DNA of 49,741 bases, from assembly GCA_031261485.1 (NCBI GenBank), contig JAISJO010000084.1, forward strand, positions 1-49,741, read 5' to 3'. The notes below the pieces were generated by a model. That model was not told the origin of the DNA. It worked only from the letters and a program-made list of their open reading frames with translations, and made no database searches. Shown in pieces: positions 8,160 through 16,455 of the stretch; position 1 is the stretch's first letter, and every line of letters begins with the position of its first letter. Position numbers and translations under genes: made by a program. Source of the DNA: Propionibacteriaceae bacterium. GTDB lineage: Bacteria; Actinomycetota; Actinomycetes; Propionibacteriales; Propionibacteriaceae.

Positions 8160-9787
8160 CTGACTTGGGCCAGATTAGTGTCCAATGGCTTGGTGGATTT
8201 GGGTGACGATGGTGCGGAGGTCGTCGGGGAGGGGTTGTTCGGCTGTGATGGTTTGGGTGCCGGTGTTGATTTCGATGATTCGGTAACGGCGTAGGCTTTT
8301 CACGATCTTCTTGATGGTCCATCCGGTTGTCGCTTCGATCCATCGGGACAGGGCGAGTGCTGCGAACACGATGGTGAGGTGGGCTTCGATGCTGTCTCTG
8401 GTGTGGGCATAGATCGGTCTGGCCCTCAAGTCGTGTTTGCTCATCCGGAACGACTTCTCGACCTGCCACAACTGGTGGTAACACCCGATGACGAAATCAG
8501 GACCAGTGTCAAGACTTGTTCTGTATGTTTTCCATCCGGCCAGGGTCCGGTTCTTGGCCTCCAACTCGGTGTTGAGGCTCTTGTGGACATCGGTCAGGGT
8601 CACGTAGCGGTTGCGTTTGACCGGGACCTCGCCCCGGATCGCTTTCTTCGCTTTCGTGATCTGCTGGTCGATGCCATGCAAAGACCGTCGTGCCCGCTCG
8701 TGGGAGTAACGCCAGTACGTCATCCGGCGCGTCTTCGTCTCACCAGGACCAGCCCAGGTCGGCATGGACAAGGTCAAGCCGTCGGGGAACTCCAGTCCTG
8801 GATGGGTCCTCATCCATTCAAGGACCTGATACGGGATGTCGGGGAGCCTGCCGCCGATGATGTAGTCCAACCCGGCTGCTTCCAACGCGCGCAGGTTCTG
8901 GTCGGACATCATGCCCGAGTCAGCGACCACCGTGACCCCGTCCAGACTGTGTGTCGCCATGAACGATTGAATCACCGGGAGCATTGTCTTCGTTTCGGCT
9001 TTGTTCCCTTCGAACGCGTCCACCGTCAACGGGAAACCCTCAGCGTCAGTCAACAAACCAATAATGATTTGTGATTCCAGGCGGCGTTCCTTCGAGAACC
9101 CCGACTCACGAAACCCGTCACCAGCGTCCGTCTCGAAATAGAGGGTGGACACGTCATACAACACCAGTGTCGAGGGTTTCAGTGTCGCATGCTCGGCGCA
9201 TGCCTGAGACAGCGATTCACGCCACGAATGCGCAGAATACGTGGCCAGACGCCGTTTCAACGTGCGATACGAACAATGAGCGACACCGGCCTCGTCCAAG
9301 ACTCGCAGACAGTCCTGCTTCGACGTGGGCTCAATGATCCGCGCCAACACCACATGTTTGAAGACCTCATCATGCCCGGTCGCCTTGTCGAACCCAAGAT
9401 AGTCATACCCGTGTTCCAACACATCCCACAACGGCCCCATCCTGGAACCCGTGATCGGAACAGAAGACTGTGCCCTCACAGGCAATCCCAAGTCAAGCTC
9501 AGGCTGATTCGCCAGGATCCGTTGCCTCGCCCCCGCGTGAAGCAACTCCAACTCCGCGACCGTGTGCGCCGACCCCACATGCTCAATGTCACGACGCCCA
9601 TGATGGTTCGACCAGACGATCTGGACCGCCGTCGCCCCAGACCCCGTCTTCACCTCACGAACATGAACCACCAAAACAGCCTAAATGCCTCCCCGTTAGT
9701 GTCCAAAATCACCCACCACAAGACACCAAAACACCTAGTCAAAACCATATCAACACGCCAAATCCGAAAGACATGGCCCAAGTCAGG
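8159..9787. mobile_element. Insertion sequence, about 1.63 kb, IS1634-like (IS4 superfamily)
   Basis: The ends are inverted repeats: CCTGACTTGGGCCA at 8159-8172 and its exact complement at 9774-9787 (14 bp; the outermost one or two bases may belong to the target). One long transposase gene on the minus strand fills the element. No short direct repeat of the target is present at the two ends; instead 227-bp copies of flanking gene sequence lie outside. The transposase frame is intact, so the element may be active. Confidence 0.92.
8175..9674 (-). CDS. IS1634-like DDE transposase
   Basis: Up to 499 residues from TTG 9674; GTG 9671 is one codon later and equally possible. The DDE triad fits the IS4 superfamily: D174 in LVLYDVSTLYF, D252 in VVADSGMMSD, and E406 in the YxxxWxxExxFRxxK block YHQLWQVEKSFRMSK. 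SKERRLESQIIIGLL and FEGNKAETKTM between the first and second Asp are typical of the IS1634 group common in Actinomycetota. Known role: cut-and-paste transposition of its own element. Full length with no frameshift. Several long antisense frames here are shadows. Confidence 0.92.
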   Translation of the reverse strand: MVVHVREVKTGSGATAVQIVWSNHHGRRDIEHVGSAHTVAELELLHAGARQRILANQPELDLGLPVRAQSSVPITGSRMGPLWDVLEHGYDYLGFDKATGHDEVFKHVVLARIIEPTSKQDCLRVLDEAGVAHCSYRTLKRRLATYSAHSWRESLSQACAEHATLKPSTLVLYDVSTLYFETDAGDGFRESGFSKERRLESQIIIGLLTDAEGFPLTVDAFEGNKAETKTMLPVIQSFMATHSLDGVTVVADSGMMSDQNLRALEAAGLDYIIGGRLPDIPYQVLEWMRTHPGLEFPDGLTLSMPTWAGPGETKTRRMTYWRYSHERARRSLHGIDQQITKAKKAIRGEVPVKRNRYVTLTDVHKSLNTELEAKNRTLAGWKTYRTSLDTGPDFVIGCYHQLWQVEKSFRMSKHDLRARPIYAHTRDSIEAHLTIVFAALALSRWIEATTGWTIKKIVKSLRRYRIIEINTGTQTITAEQPLPDDLRTIVTQIHQAIGH

Positions 9788-9927
9788 AGTTGATCGAGGC
9801 CGCTTGTGCAGTGGCGCGCGATCAGGGGTTCCACTCCATCAATGTCATCAGCTCAGTGGGCACTCGGGAGTATTACCGAAGCCTTGGCTTCACAGACAAC
9901 GGCCTGTACCAACAGAAACCCTTGTGA
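9785..9927 (+). pseudogene. 3' fragment of a second elp3 allele (last 47 codons)
   Basis: Runs in frame from the right end of the IS to TGA 9925-9927, encoding ELIEAACAVARDQGFHS and onward to LYQQKPL. Sequence differs from the intact elp3 mainly at synonymous sites, so it looks like a remnant of a functional allele of a related strain and not a decayed copy. No start codon or promoter of its own is seen. Confidence 0.9.
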
Positions 9928-10011
9928 GGCGCGCAGACATGTGCGGTGGGTTCATAAGGCGCTGTCAGCGAAGAACCGTTCGGCGAACTCCTCCCACTCG
10001 GCGACCAAATC
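9785..10011. repeat. Right copy of 227-bp imperfect direct repeat flanking the IS
   Basis: Second copy of 7933-8159. Eight of the nine differences fall in the elp3 part and affect seven codons, of which six are synonymous; the only amino acid change is Ala to Thr. The ninth is in the gap between the genes. The tetR part is identical. This copy continues into the complete tetR gene. Confidence 0.95.
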
Positions 10012-10566
10012 GATGGATTGGTCGCGGAGCCAGTTGATTTGAAGGCCGTCGAGAAAGGCGAGCACTTGGACCGCGCAACGAGCCGGGTCCCGGTGCCAGG
10101 CGAAGACGTATTCCTCGAAGCCTGCCCGGCTGTTTGCGAGACGTTCGACGAAGTAGTCGTGCGCTGGGTGCTGGGGGTCGAGAGCCTCGGCGCTCAGGAC
10201 TGTGTAGAGCTGCACGATGCGAGGCTGGCACGCATTGCGCCTGACTAGGCGGCTGAGAAACTCTCGGGCAGTTGCGGCGTCTGTCACCGGTTCAAATTGG
10301 GGAGCGGTGGCCTGGACGTCGATCTCGTCCCGGTGCTCGAGAAGCGCGGTGAGAAGGGACGCTGTGGTCGGAAAGTAGTGCATCAGTCCAGGCTTCGTCA
10401 TCCCGCAGGCGGCTGCGAACCGGGCGAGTGACTGTCCGGCGTAACCGGAGGTCGCTATCAGGTTTGTTGCGGCATCGATGATTTCTGCTCGCCGTTGCTC
10501 GGGAAGCAAGCGCCGACGACGGCCTCGACCCTTTGTGGACGGTGTCCCTTGACTTGCACTTGTCAT
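9952..10566 (-). CDS. TetR/AcrR family transcriptional regulator
   Basis: 204 residues. The N-terminal HTH is at about 25-70: RRAEIIDAATNLIATSGYAG, then SLARFAAACGMTKPGLMHYFPTTASLL. The C-terminal ligand domain has no family-specific motif that I recognise. It is divergent from the GH3 beta-glucosidase gene with 78 bp between starts and palindromic sites in that gap, so it probably represses itself and the GH3-MFS pair, perhaps with a sugar or aglycone as inducer. Complete; a duplicate of its last 20 codons lies left of the IS. Confidence 0.9.
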   Translation of the reverse strand: MTSASQGTPSTKGRGRRRRLLPEQRRAEIIDAATNLIATSGYAGQSLARFAAACGMTKPGLMHYFPTTASLLTALLEHRDEIDVQATAPQFEPVTDAATAREFLSRLVRRNACQPRIVQLYTVLSAEALDPQHPAHDYFVERLANSRAGFEEYVFAWHRDPARCAVQVLAFLDGLQINWLRDQSIDLVAEWEEFAERFFADSAL

Positions 10567-10571
10567 GGGTC

Positions 10572-10615
10572 TATCTTACTCTTTGTAGATAGTTATTTTA
10601 CGAATCGTAGATAAC
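10572..10615. promoter_or_regulatory. Candidate TetR operators between tetR and the GH3 gene
   Basis: TTTACGA-A-TCGTAGA (10597-10611) is a palindrome with one mismatch in 7-bp arms, framed by GTTAT (10592) and ATAAC (ending 10615). A second weaker site, TATCT with AGATA ten bases apart (10572-10591), adjoins the tetR start. Both contain GTAGATA. The position in the only shared regulatory gap supports use by the neighbouring TetR protein; this is inference. Confidence 0.5.
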
Positions 10616-10644
10616 GAACGAAGGCATCACAGAAAGAGGGAGCC

Positions 10645-12846
10645 ATGTCAACGATGACCACATTTCCTGTCGCTCTCGACCGAGTTCGAGAGGACCCACA
10701 CAGTCTGGAGGAGGCCGTTTCCGACCTTCTCGCAGAACTGACCGAACAAGAGAAGCTCAGTCTGCTAGACGGCGATGTTCCGTTCTGGGACGGCTTGGCG
10801 GACATGCTCTCGAATGGGTACAACTACGTTCCGATTGAGATGGGTCGCATCGACCGCTTGGGCATCCTGGGTCTGCGATTCTCAGATGGTCCGCGCGGGG
10901 TTGTCATGGGAGCCTCCACCGCATTCCCGGTGTCGATGGCAAGGGGCGCCACGTGGGACGTCGACCTTGAAGAGCGGGTCGGACTCGCCATCGGCCGCGA
11001 AGCCCGCGCGCAAGGGGCGAACTTCTTCGGGGGCGTCTGCGTCAACTTGCCTCGCCATCCTGCGTGGGGGAGGGCACAGGAGACGTACAGCGAGGACCCG
11101 ATACTTCTGGGTGAATTCGGTGCAGCGCTGACTCGTGGGGTGCAGCGCAACGTAATGGCGGTCGTCAAGCACTTCGCGTTGAACTCGATGGAGAATGCCC
11201 GCTTCAAGGTCGATGTCACCGTTGACGAGGCAGCGTTGCACGAGGTGTTCCTTCCGCACTTCCGTCGCGTCATTGAGGAAGGCGTCGCTGGAGTGATGAC
11301 CTCCTACAACTGTGTCAATGGCGAATGGGCCGGTCAGAACGCGAGTCTGCTTCAGGGTGTCTTGCGTGACGAGTGGGGATTCCAAGGCGTCACCGTCAGC
11401 GACTTCATCTGGGGTTTGCGTGATGCCACAAAGTCTCTGCATGCGGGTCTAGATGTGGAGGAGCCCTTTGCTCAGCAGCGTGCGCAACACCTGCCGACCG
11501 ACCTCGCCACTGGCCGGGCTTCGTGGGACGATGTTGATCGAGCGGCACGGCGGATACTCCGCACCCAGCTGGCCCACTACGCATCCCGCGAGCGAGACGA
11601 GCCGACGGAGGTGGTGTTTTCGGCAGAGCATCGGGGGTTGGCCCGAGAGGTCGCGGCCACTTCCATGGTCCTGTTGAAGAACGAACCCGTGGACGGAACT
11701 CCGCTCCTGCCGCTGAGCGCAGAGTCGCTGGGCAGAATCGCGCTCATCGGCAGGCTGGCCGATGCCGAGAACACGGGCGACCACGGTTCCTCCGATGTGC
11801 ATCCACCGCAGGTCATCACACCGCTTCGAGGGCTGCGTGAAGCGCTCCCAGGAACAGTCATCGTCACAGTGAGCGAAGATGATCCGATTGCGGCGGCGAG
11901 CGCGGCAGCCGAGTCCGATGTGGCCATTGTCGTCGTCGGGTACACCGCCGCAGATGAGGGCGAGTTCATCGGTTCGAGTGTCTTTGCTGAAACGGCCTTG
12001 ATGGCCACCTTGCCACCAGTGGGGGATAGTCCTGCCGGGCAGGCGCTCATGGCCAACGCAGACCAACTCATGGGGGCCAACGTGAGCATTGTTGGTAGCT
12101 CTGGCGCGGGGGGTGATCGGGAGAGCCTGCGCCTGCGTGAGGCAGATGTGGAGATCATTCGTGCGGTGGCTGAGGCCAACCCCCGTACGGTGGTTGTGAT
12201 CGTGACCGCTGGGGCGGTTATTACCGAAGAATGGCGCGACGATGTTCCCGCAGTGTTGCTCAGTTGGTATGCAGGAAGCGAAGGCGGGGCGGCCCTCGCC
12301 GATGTCCTTCGTGGCACAGTTGATGCCGCCGGTCGCCTCCCGTTCTCAATTCCCGCCACCGAGAATGATCTCCCCTTCCTCGACCGGGATGCGAGCGCGA
12401 TCACCTATGACAAGTGGTTCGGGCAGCGTCTCCTGGACCGAAATGGCCACATCGCGGCGTTCCCGCTCGGCTTCGGCTTGTCCTACACCGACTTCGCACT
12501 CGTTGCCGCAGATGTCGTGTCCGCGAATTCGGAGAGCATCGACATTCACGTCGAGGTTCGCAATTCTGGTTCACGGTCTGGTCGTCATGTTGTTCAGGTG
12601 TATGGACGTCCGATTGACGCTGGGGACGATTTCCCAACACGGGTGCTCCTCGGATTCAGTCCCCTCACTGTCGCAGCGGGGGAGTCAGGCACAGTGAGTA
12701 TCCAGGCGTCCACACGTCCTCTGCAGAGGTGGACCGACGGTGGTTTCCACCCGGCATGCGCTGCGGTTGGACTGGAGGTTTCCTCGTACTCGGGCGACCC
12801 GGCTGCGATCATCATCAATATCCCCTTCCCCGCCAGCCAAAGCTAA
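10645..12846 (+). CDS. Glycoside hydrolase family 3 beta-glucosidase-like enzyme
   Basis: 733 residues, the common three-domain GH3 layout without signal peptide, so probably cytoplasmic. The N-terminal barrel shows LRFSDGPRGV, the substrate-binding VVKHFALNSME, and the nucleophile D253 in VTVSDFIWGLRD. The second domain contains SMVLLKNE and IALIGRLAD; the fibronectin-like domain follows LGFGLSYTDF. An insert near 440-500 (small and acidic, with VGDSPAGQALM) is typical of the GH3 subgroup related to bacterial beta-glucosidases. Known role: hydrolysis of terminal beta-glucosides. Strong ribosome site AGAGGGAG. Followed 17 bp later by an MFS transporter that may import the substrate. Confidence 0.93.
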   Translation: MSTMTTFPVALDRVREDPHSLEEAVSDLLAELTEQEKLSLLDGDVPFWDGLADMLSNGYNYVPIEMGRIDRLGILGLRFSDGPRGVVMGASTAFPVSMARGATWDVDLEERVGLAIGREARAQGANFFGGVCVNLPRHPAWGRAQETYSEDPILLGEFGAALTRGVQRNVMAVVKHFALNSMENARFKVDVTVDEAALHEVFLPHFRRVIEEGVAGVMTSYNCVNGEWAGQNASLLQGVLRDEWGFQGVTVSDFIWGLRDATKSLHAGLDVEEPFAQQRAQHLPTDLATGRASWDDVDRAARRILRTQLAHYASRERDEPTEVVFSAEHRGLAREVAATSMVLLKNEPVDGTPLLPLSAESLGRIALIGRLADAENTGDHGSSDVHPPQVITPLRGLREALPGTVIVTVSEDDPIAAASAAAESDVAIVVVGYTAADEGEFIGSSVFAETALMATLPPVGDSPAGQALMANADQLMGANVSIVGSSGAGGDRESLRLREADVEIIRAVAEANPRTVVVIVTAGAVITEEWRDDVPAVLLSWYAGSEGGAALADVLRGTVDAAGRLPFSIPATENDLPFLDRDASAITYDKWFGQRLLDRNGHIAAFPLGFGLSYTDFALVAADVVSANSESIDIHVEVRNSGSRSGRHVVQVYGRPIDAGDDFPTRVLLGFSPLTVAAGESGTVSIQASTRPLQRWTDGGFHPACAAVGLEVSSYSGDPAAIIINIPFPASQS

Positions 12847-12863
12847 CTCCTCAGAAAGCGAGA

Positions 12864-14159
12864 ATGACGATGTCTACAACACCTCTTGATTCCAGAGCGT
12901 CTGTCGACGAGGCCCCCGAAACGCAGAGTAGTTTCCACCCGGTTCGTTCCCGCACAGGGATGGGCCGCCTGGGCGTGGCCTTGGGGGTCGCCGGATTCGG
13001 TTGGGTGCTGCCGTTTGGCGCATCCACGACTGTCCTGCTTCCAGCCAAGATCGCGGAAATCGACGAAGTCAACAAGATCGCCTTGGTGGCCACTGTCACC
13101 ATCGCAGGCTCGGTTGTGGCGCTGCTGGCGAACATCGTGTTCGGGGCGCTCTCCGATCACACGCGCAGTCGTTTCGGGAGGCGCAATCCCTGGCTTGTTG
13201 GAGGTGGGATCGCCGCAGGCACCTTCATGGCGCTTTTGGCGACCGCAGATTCCGTCCCGACACTGATCCTGTGGTGGTGCTTGTACCAGGTGGCGCAGAA
13301 CGCCATTGTGGCTGCTGTGGTGGCCATAGTCCCAGACCGGGTGCCGATTCCGCGACGCGGGACCATCTCGGCTGTGTACGGCATGGGAGCGGTCCTCGGC
13401 GCGACCAGTGGGTCGATTCTCGGCGCCTCCTTCATTGACGCGCCATCCAACGGATTCCTGGCGCTGGCCATCTCTGTGGTCGTCCTTCCCGTGGTAGCAA
13501 CGTTGATTGCTCCCGACTTCTCCAACGCGGGAGAACCACGGCTCAAGCTCAGCCGACGAGAGATGTTCCAGACCTTCTCTTTTCCCCGGAAGGCGCCTGA
13601 CTACTATTGGGCCCTGATCGGGCGGCTCTTGATCGTTCTCGGATACTACATGGTGTCCGGCTATCAGTTGTACATCCTGACCGACCACATGGGGCTGGAC
13701 AGTGGTGCAGCGGCCAATTTCATCACCATCATCGCCCTAGTCAACGTGGTCGCGCTCACACTTGCCGCAGTCGTGTCAGGACCGGTCTCTGACAAGATGG
13801 GCCGCCGCAAGGCTTTCGTCATTGTCGCGTCGCTGCTCATCGGAGCCGGGGCCGTGTTTCCACTTGTCATGGCTCAACCCTGGACGCTTATCGCGTTCGC
13901 GGCGCTCGGTGGCCTCGGCATGGGTATCTACCAGTCGGTCGACACTGCGCTGATGAGTGAGGTACTTCCGAGTGAGGCCAGTCGAGGCAAGGACCTTGGC
14001 ATTCTGAACATGGCCAACACCGGTGGTCAGATTCTCGCCCCATTCGCTGCCTCCGTGCTCATCGGCATCGGCTTCGGATTCGTGCCCATCTTCATCGCCG
14101 CCTCTGCCGTGTGCGTGGTTGGCGCCCTAGCCATCACACCGATCAAGTCTGCCAAGTGA
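12864..14159 (+). CDS. MFS transporter, probable glycoside/sugar uptake
   Basis: 431 residues from ATG 12864 (upstream frame runs back into the GH3 gene and is not used). Twelve hydrophobic segments. The MFS loop 2-3 motif is GALSDHTRSRFGRRNPW and a second copy, GPVSDKMGRRKAF, lies between helices 8 and 9, as expected from the MFS repeat. 17 bp behind the GH3 gene, so an operon is likely: import of a beta-glucoside by this protein, cleavage by the GH3 enzyme, control by the divergent TetR. Direction and substrate are inferred. Confidence 0.88.
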   Translation: MTMSTTPLDSRASVDEAPETQSSFHPVRSRTGMGRLGVALGVAGFGWVLPFGASTTVLLPAKIAEIDEVNKIALVATVTIAGSVVALLANIVFGALSDHTRSRFGRRNPWLVGGGIAAGTFMALLATADSVPTLILWWCLYQVAQNAIVAAVVAIVPDRVPIPRRGTISAVYGMGAVLGATSGSILGASFIDAPSNGFLALAISVVVLPVVATLIAPDFSNAGEPRLKLSRREMFQTFSFPRKAPDYYWALIGRLLIVLGYYMVSGYQLYILTDHMGLDSGAAANFITIIALVNVVALTLAAVVSGPVSDKMGRRKAFVIVASLLIGAGAVFPLVMAQPWTLIAFAALGGLGMGIYQSVDTALMSEVLPSEASRGKDLGILNMANTGGQILAPFAASVLIGIGFGFVPIFIAASAVCVVGALAITPIKSAK

Positions 14160-14297
14160 GCGATGACGTGCGTCGCGTTCCTGCTGCAGACTGAGCCGTA
14201 GCGCTCGCGGCCGTGGCGAGAGCACGGTCTTCCTGCACCTCCAGCGCGCCATGGTAGTTTACACATACTCTCTCCGATGTAGAAGAGGAACGTACAT

Positions 14298-14894
14298 TCA
14301 CGATTTCTTGTGCATACTCTCCACTGGGTTGAGGTTCAGATTCAGGCGTTCCACAATGGTCTCGAATCGCTTTCTCTTTCCCTCCTCGGTCTTGGCGCCG
14401 AAGAAGTACGAGCCGGCGTAGCTCTTGCGCACCGATGGGGACATCGCTTGGAAGCTCGCGTGGGCGTCGGCGAAGGGCTCGAGCATCGCCACGAACTGCT
14501 GCATCTGCTCGTGAGTGGGTGCGCCTGGCTTCTGCGTGTCCCAGGAACCATTCCGCTGCGCGGTGTCGACAGCTCTTTCGCCTAGTTCCGTCATCAGGCC
14601 CTTCTGGCGAAGCGTCCCGACCAGGAGCTTGTTCTTGTCGGACCAGGGGCTTCTGGCTCGACGCGGAGCGAAGTATTTGATGTACTTTGTCTCATCGATG
14701 CTCTGCATTTGCCCGTCTATCCACCCAAAGCACAGCGCCTCTTCGAGAGCCTCGTGTGCGGTTAGGGTTGCGACGGTTTTCGTCTTCCCGAACACGAGCC
14801 ACACGCCATCGGACGCTTCGGCGTTCTCAGACAGCCAAGTCCGGAAGTCTCCGCGGGAGATGAAGAGTAATTCTGTCTTTGGTTGACCAGTCAT
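14298..14894 (-). CDS. YdeI/OmpD-associated family protein
   Basis: 198 residues. LLFISRGDFRTWLSENA, DGVWLVFGK, TAHEALEEALCFGWIDGQ and RRARSPWSDKNK are the characteristic blocks of the YdeI family (DUF1801-related, often annotated as 'bacteriocin protection'). The biochemical function is not established. Stands alone, about 30 bp downstream (in minus-strand order) from the alpha/beta hydrolase gene, so the two may be cotranscribed. Confidence 0.85.
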   Translation of the reverse strand: MTGQPKTELLFISRGDFRTWLSENAEASDGVWLVFGKTKTVATLTAHEALEEALCFGWIDGQMQSIDETKYIKYFAPRRARSPWSDKNKLLVGTLRQKGLMTELGERAVDTAQRNGSWDTQKPGAPTHEQMQQFVAMLEPFADAHASFQAMSPSVRKSYAGSYFFGAKTEEGKRKRFETIVERLNLNLNPVESMHKKS

Positions 14895-14924
14895 GTGCCC
14901 TCACTCTCAGCCGATTCCCCTAGC

Positions 14925-15854
14925 CTAGTTCTCTGCGGGGAAGAGAGTCCGGGCCAGCGCGTCGATGGCGGGCATGCAATGCCAGAGTTGGTGGCCGAAT
15001 CCGGCGATCATACAGGTGGTGCCCGCGATGTTGCGGGAGGCCAAGCGGGTGTCGAGTTCGGTGAAGCCCGCCCCGGGGCAGAGCTTCGACCGTGTGCCGC
15101 GTGCGAGATTGGTCAGGGGCAGGTCTGCCGCTGAGAGGCGTGCCTGCGTGTCGTCGCCTGACAGCAGGGTGATGAGGGCGAGGAAGTCGGCGGGGGAATA
15201 CCGTACACCGGGCGCCCTGGTCTGATGGTGCAGTGCCCGCCATACCCAGGGGGAAGGACGGTTGCGTGGCGCTGTGCCAATGATGCGAAGGAAATCGATG
15301 ACATTGTGTACTGCCAGGCGGCCGATGAAGCGCTGGCCCAAGGCGACCGGCTCGACCAGAGTCAGGGTGGAGACGCTGCAGGCTGCCTGGATGGCCGGAA
15401 GGGCCGCCGCGGCTAGGGAACATCCTGTGGAAAAGCCGAGAACACTGGTCTGATCGGGGATGGGCACCTTGGCTGCTGCTGCGGCGCTTCGCAGATAGGT
15501 CCACGTCAGGCTTGCCCAGGAAGAGGGATCGTCCGCCATCAGGTCGCGGCGAATATGCCTCGGCAGCCCTTTGCCGTATCGGCTGAAACCGGGCAGTTCA
15601 CAAGACACAACCGTGGTGTGCGAATAGGCGGCCCAGAGAGCACACTTGGCCGCTTCCCACGGCCCCATCGATTGGTTGAAGCCGACAAAGTAAAAGGTGA
15701 GACCCTGCGGTTCGTCAGGAATGCCGACCAGGGCGTCCAGTCGGTCCTGCCCGGGCGGCTCGACTGTGATTCGGCGTACCCGCCCGCGAGGCTGGTCGAT
15801 GACGGGGCGGGCTGGCAGAGAAATCGTCAGGCGTTGGCGCAAAGATGATTCCAT
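14925..15854 (-). CDS. Alpha/beta-hydrolase fold protein, function unknown
   Basis: 309 residues. The nucleophile elbow is LGFSTGCSLAAAA (G-F-S-T-G, GxSxG type) near residue 140, with a late histidine in IAGFGHQLWH near the C-terminus and an aspartate or glutamate between them not certain. The strand before the elbow and SCELPGFSRYGKG suggest an esterase or lipase-like fold. No signal peptide. Substrate unknown. ATG 15854 is preceded by only a weak ribosome site. Confidence 0.7.
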   Translation of the reverse strand: MESSLRQRLTISLPARPVIDQPRGRVRRITVEPPGQDRLDALVGIPDEPQGLTFYFVGFNQSMGPWEAAKCALWAAYSHTTVVSCELPGFSRYGKGLPRHIRRDLMADDPSSWASLTWTYLRSAAAAAKVPIPDQTSVLGFSTGCSLAAAALPAIQAACSVSTLTLVEPVALGQRFIGRLAVHNVIDFLRIIGTAPRNRPSPWVWRALHHQTRAPGVRYSPADFLALITLLSGDDTQARLSAADLPLTNLARGTRSKLCPGAGFTELDTRLASRNIAGTTCMIAGFGHQLWHCMPAIDALARTLFPAEN

Positions 15855-15910
15855 GTCAAGAGTTTACTCTCAGCCAGACCAGATGCGGAGGTGCCAGTGC
15901 ATGCGAAGCA

Positions 15911-16162
15911 GTACACCGACGAGAGCTGAGTGCAGAGTCAAGCTTGCTTGAACTATGCCGAGGCCGAGGAAGGTGTTGAGGGGGACTCCGAAGTACACCG
16001 AGAATGAGGAAGACCCGCCAAGCGTGCTTGAGTGGGGCTGACGAAGACGAAGGTGTTGAGTAATATCGTTGCGACTGTAGGGAGTCGGACGAGTACACCG
16101 ACGAAGGCCGAAGGCAGCGCCAAGCTTGCTTGAGCGATGCTGAGGTCGAGGAAGGTGTTGAG
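15911..16162. repeat. Three imperfect copies of a ~70-bp repeat downstream of tRNA-Lys
   Basis: Copies at 15911-15981, 15993-16060 and 16093-16162, separated by 11 and 32 bp. Each begins GTACACCGA, has a palindromic core CAAGC-TT-GCTTGA (GT in place of TT in copy 2) and ends GAAGGTGTTGAG. The start, GACGAGTACACCGAC in copy 3, resembles the 3' end of the neighbouring tRNA-Lys and its flank (GACGAGTACCCCCAC, 13 of 15). The reading frames crossing it are serine-rich and made of the repeat, so I do not call a gene. Function unknown. Confidence 0.8.
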
Positions 16163-16233
16163 GAGGGTTGGGGAATCCGAAGGATTCTAGCGACCGTAGG
16201 TCGCGTACGCGCAACGCGCGCCAACCCGACGAG

Positions 16234-16305
16234 TACCCCCACAGGGATTCGAACCCTGGACCTACAGATTAAAAGTCTGCAGCTCTACCGCTGAGCTATA
16301 GGGGC
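16234..16305 (-). tRNA. tRNA-Lys (UUU anticodon)
   Basis: 72-nt cloverleaf on the minus strand. Acceptor arm GCCCCTA pairs with TGGGGGT with G-T pairs at 1-72 and 6-67; D arm GCTCAGCGGTAGAGC; anticodon stem GCAGA/TCTGT with loop CTTTTAA giving anticodon UUU; T arm CAGGG-TTCGAAT-CCCTG; discriminator A. CCA is not encoded. In eukaryotes this isoacceptor is a main substrate of the Elp3/Trm9 pathway that is predicted at 5459-8075. Followed by the three-copy repeat. Confidence 0.96.
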
Positions 16306-16455
16306 AACAGACACATAATACTCTGCCAGTCCCGCTGATGGCCACGCGGCGGTACAGGCGGGCCCAAAACGAAGAGGCCGGGCCGACACGAAAGCATTGG
16401 GGTCGCGCACTCGCAACACAGAGTTGTGACTTGCTGTTTCCCCTAGACTGACAGC

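Noticed and set aside
8379..10037. Plus-strand frames of 231 and 282 codons inside and beyond the IS element
   Set aside because: They are antisense to the intact DDE transposase, and the second one crosses the IS end into duplicated gene fragments.
15911..16162. CRISPR array
   Set aside because: Only three imperfect ~70-bp units with unequal 11- and 32-bp gaps, and no cas gene in the window.
15856..16242. Minus-strand serine-rich frames of 114 and 128 codons
   Set aside because: They are translations of the three-copy repeat, in two different frames, and run into tRNA-Lys; no ribosome site.
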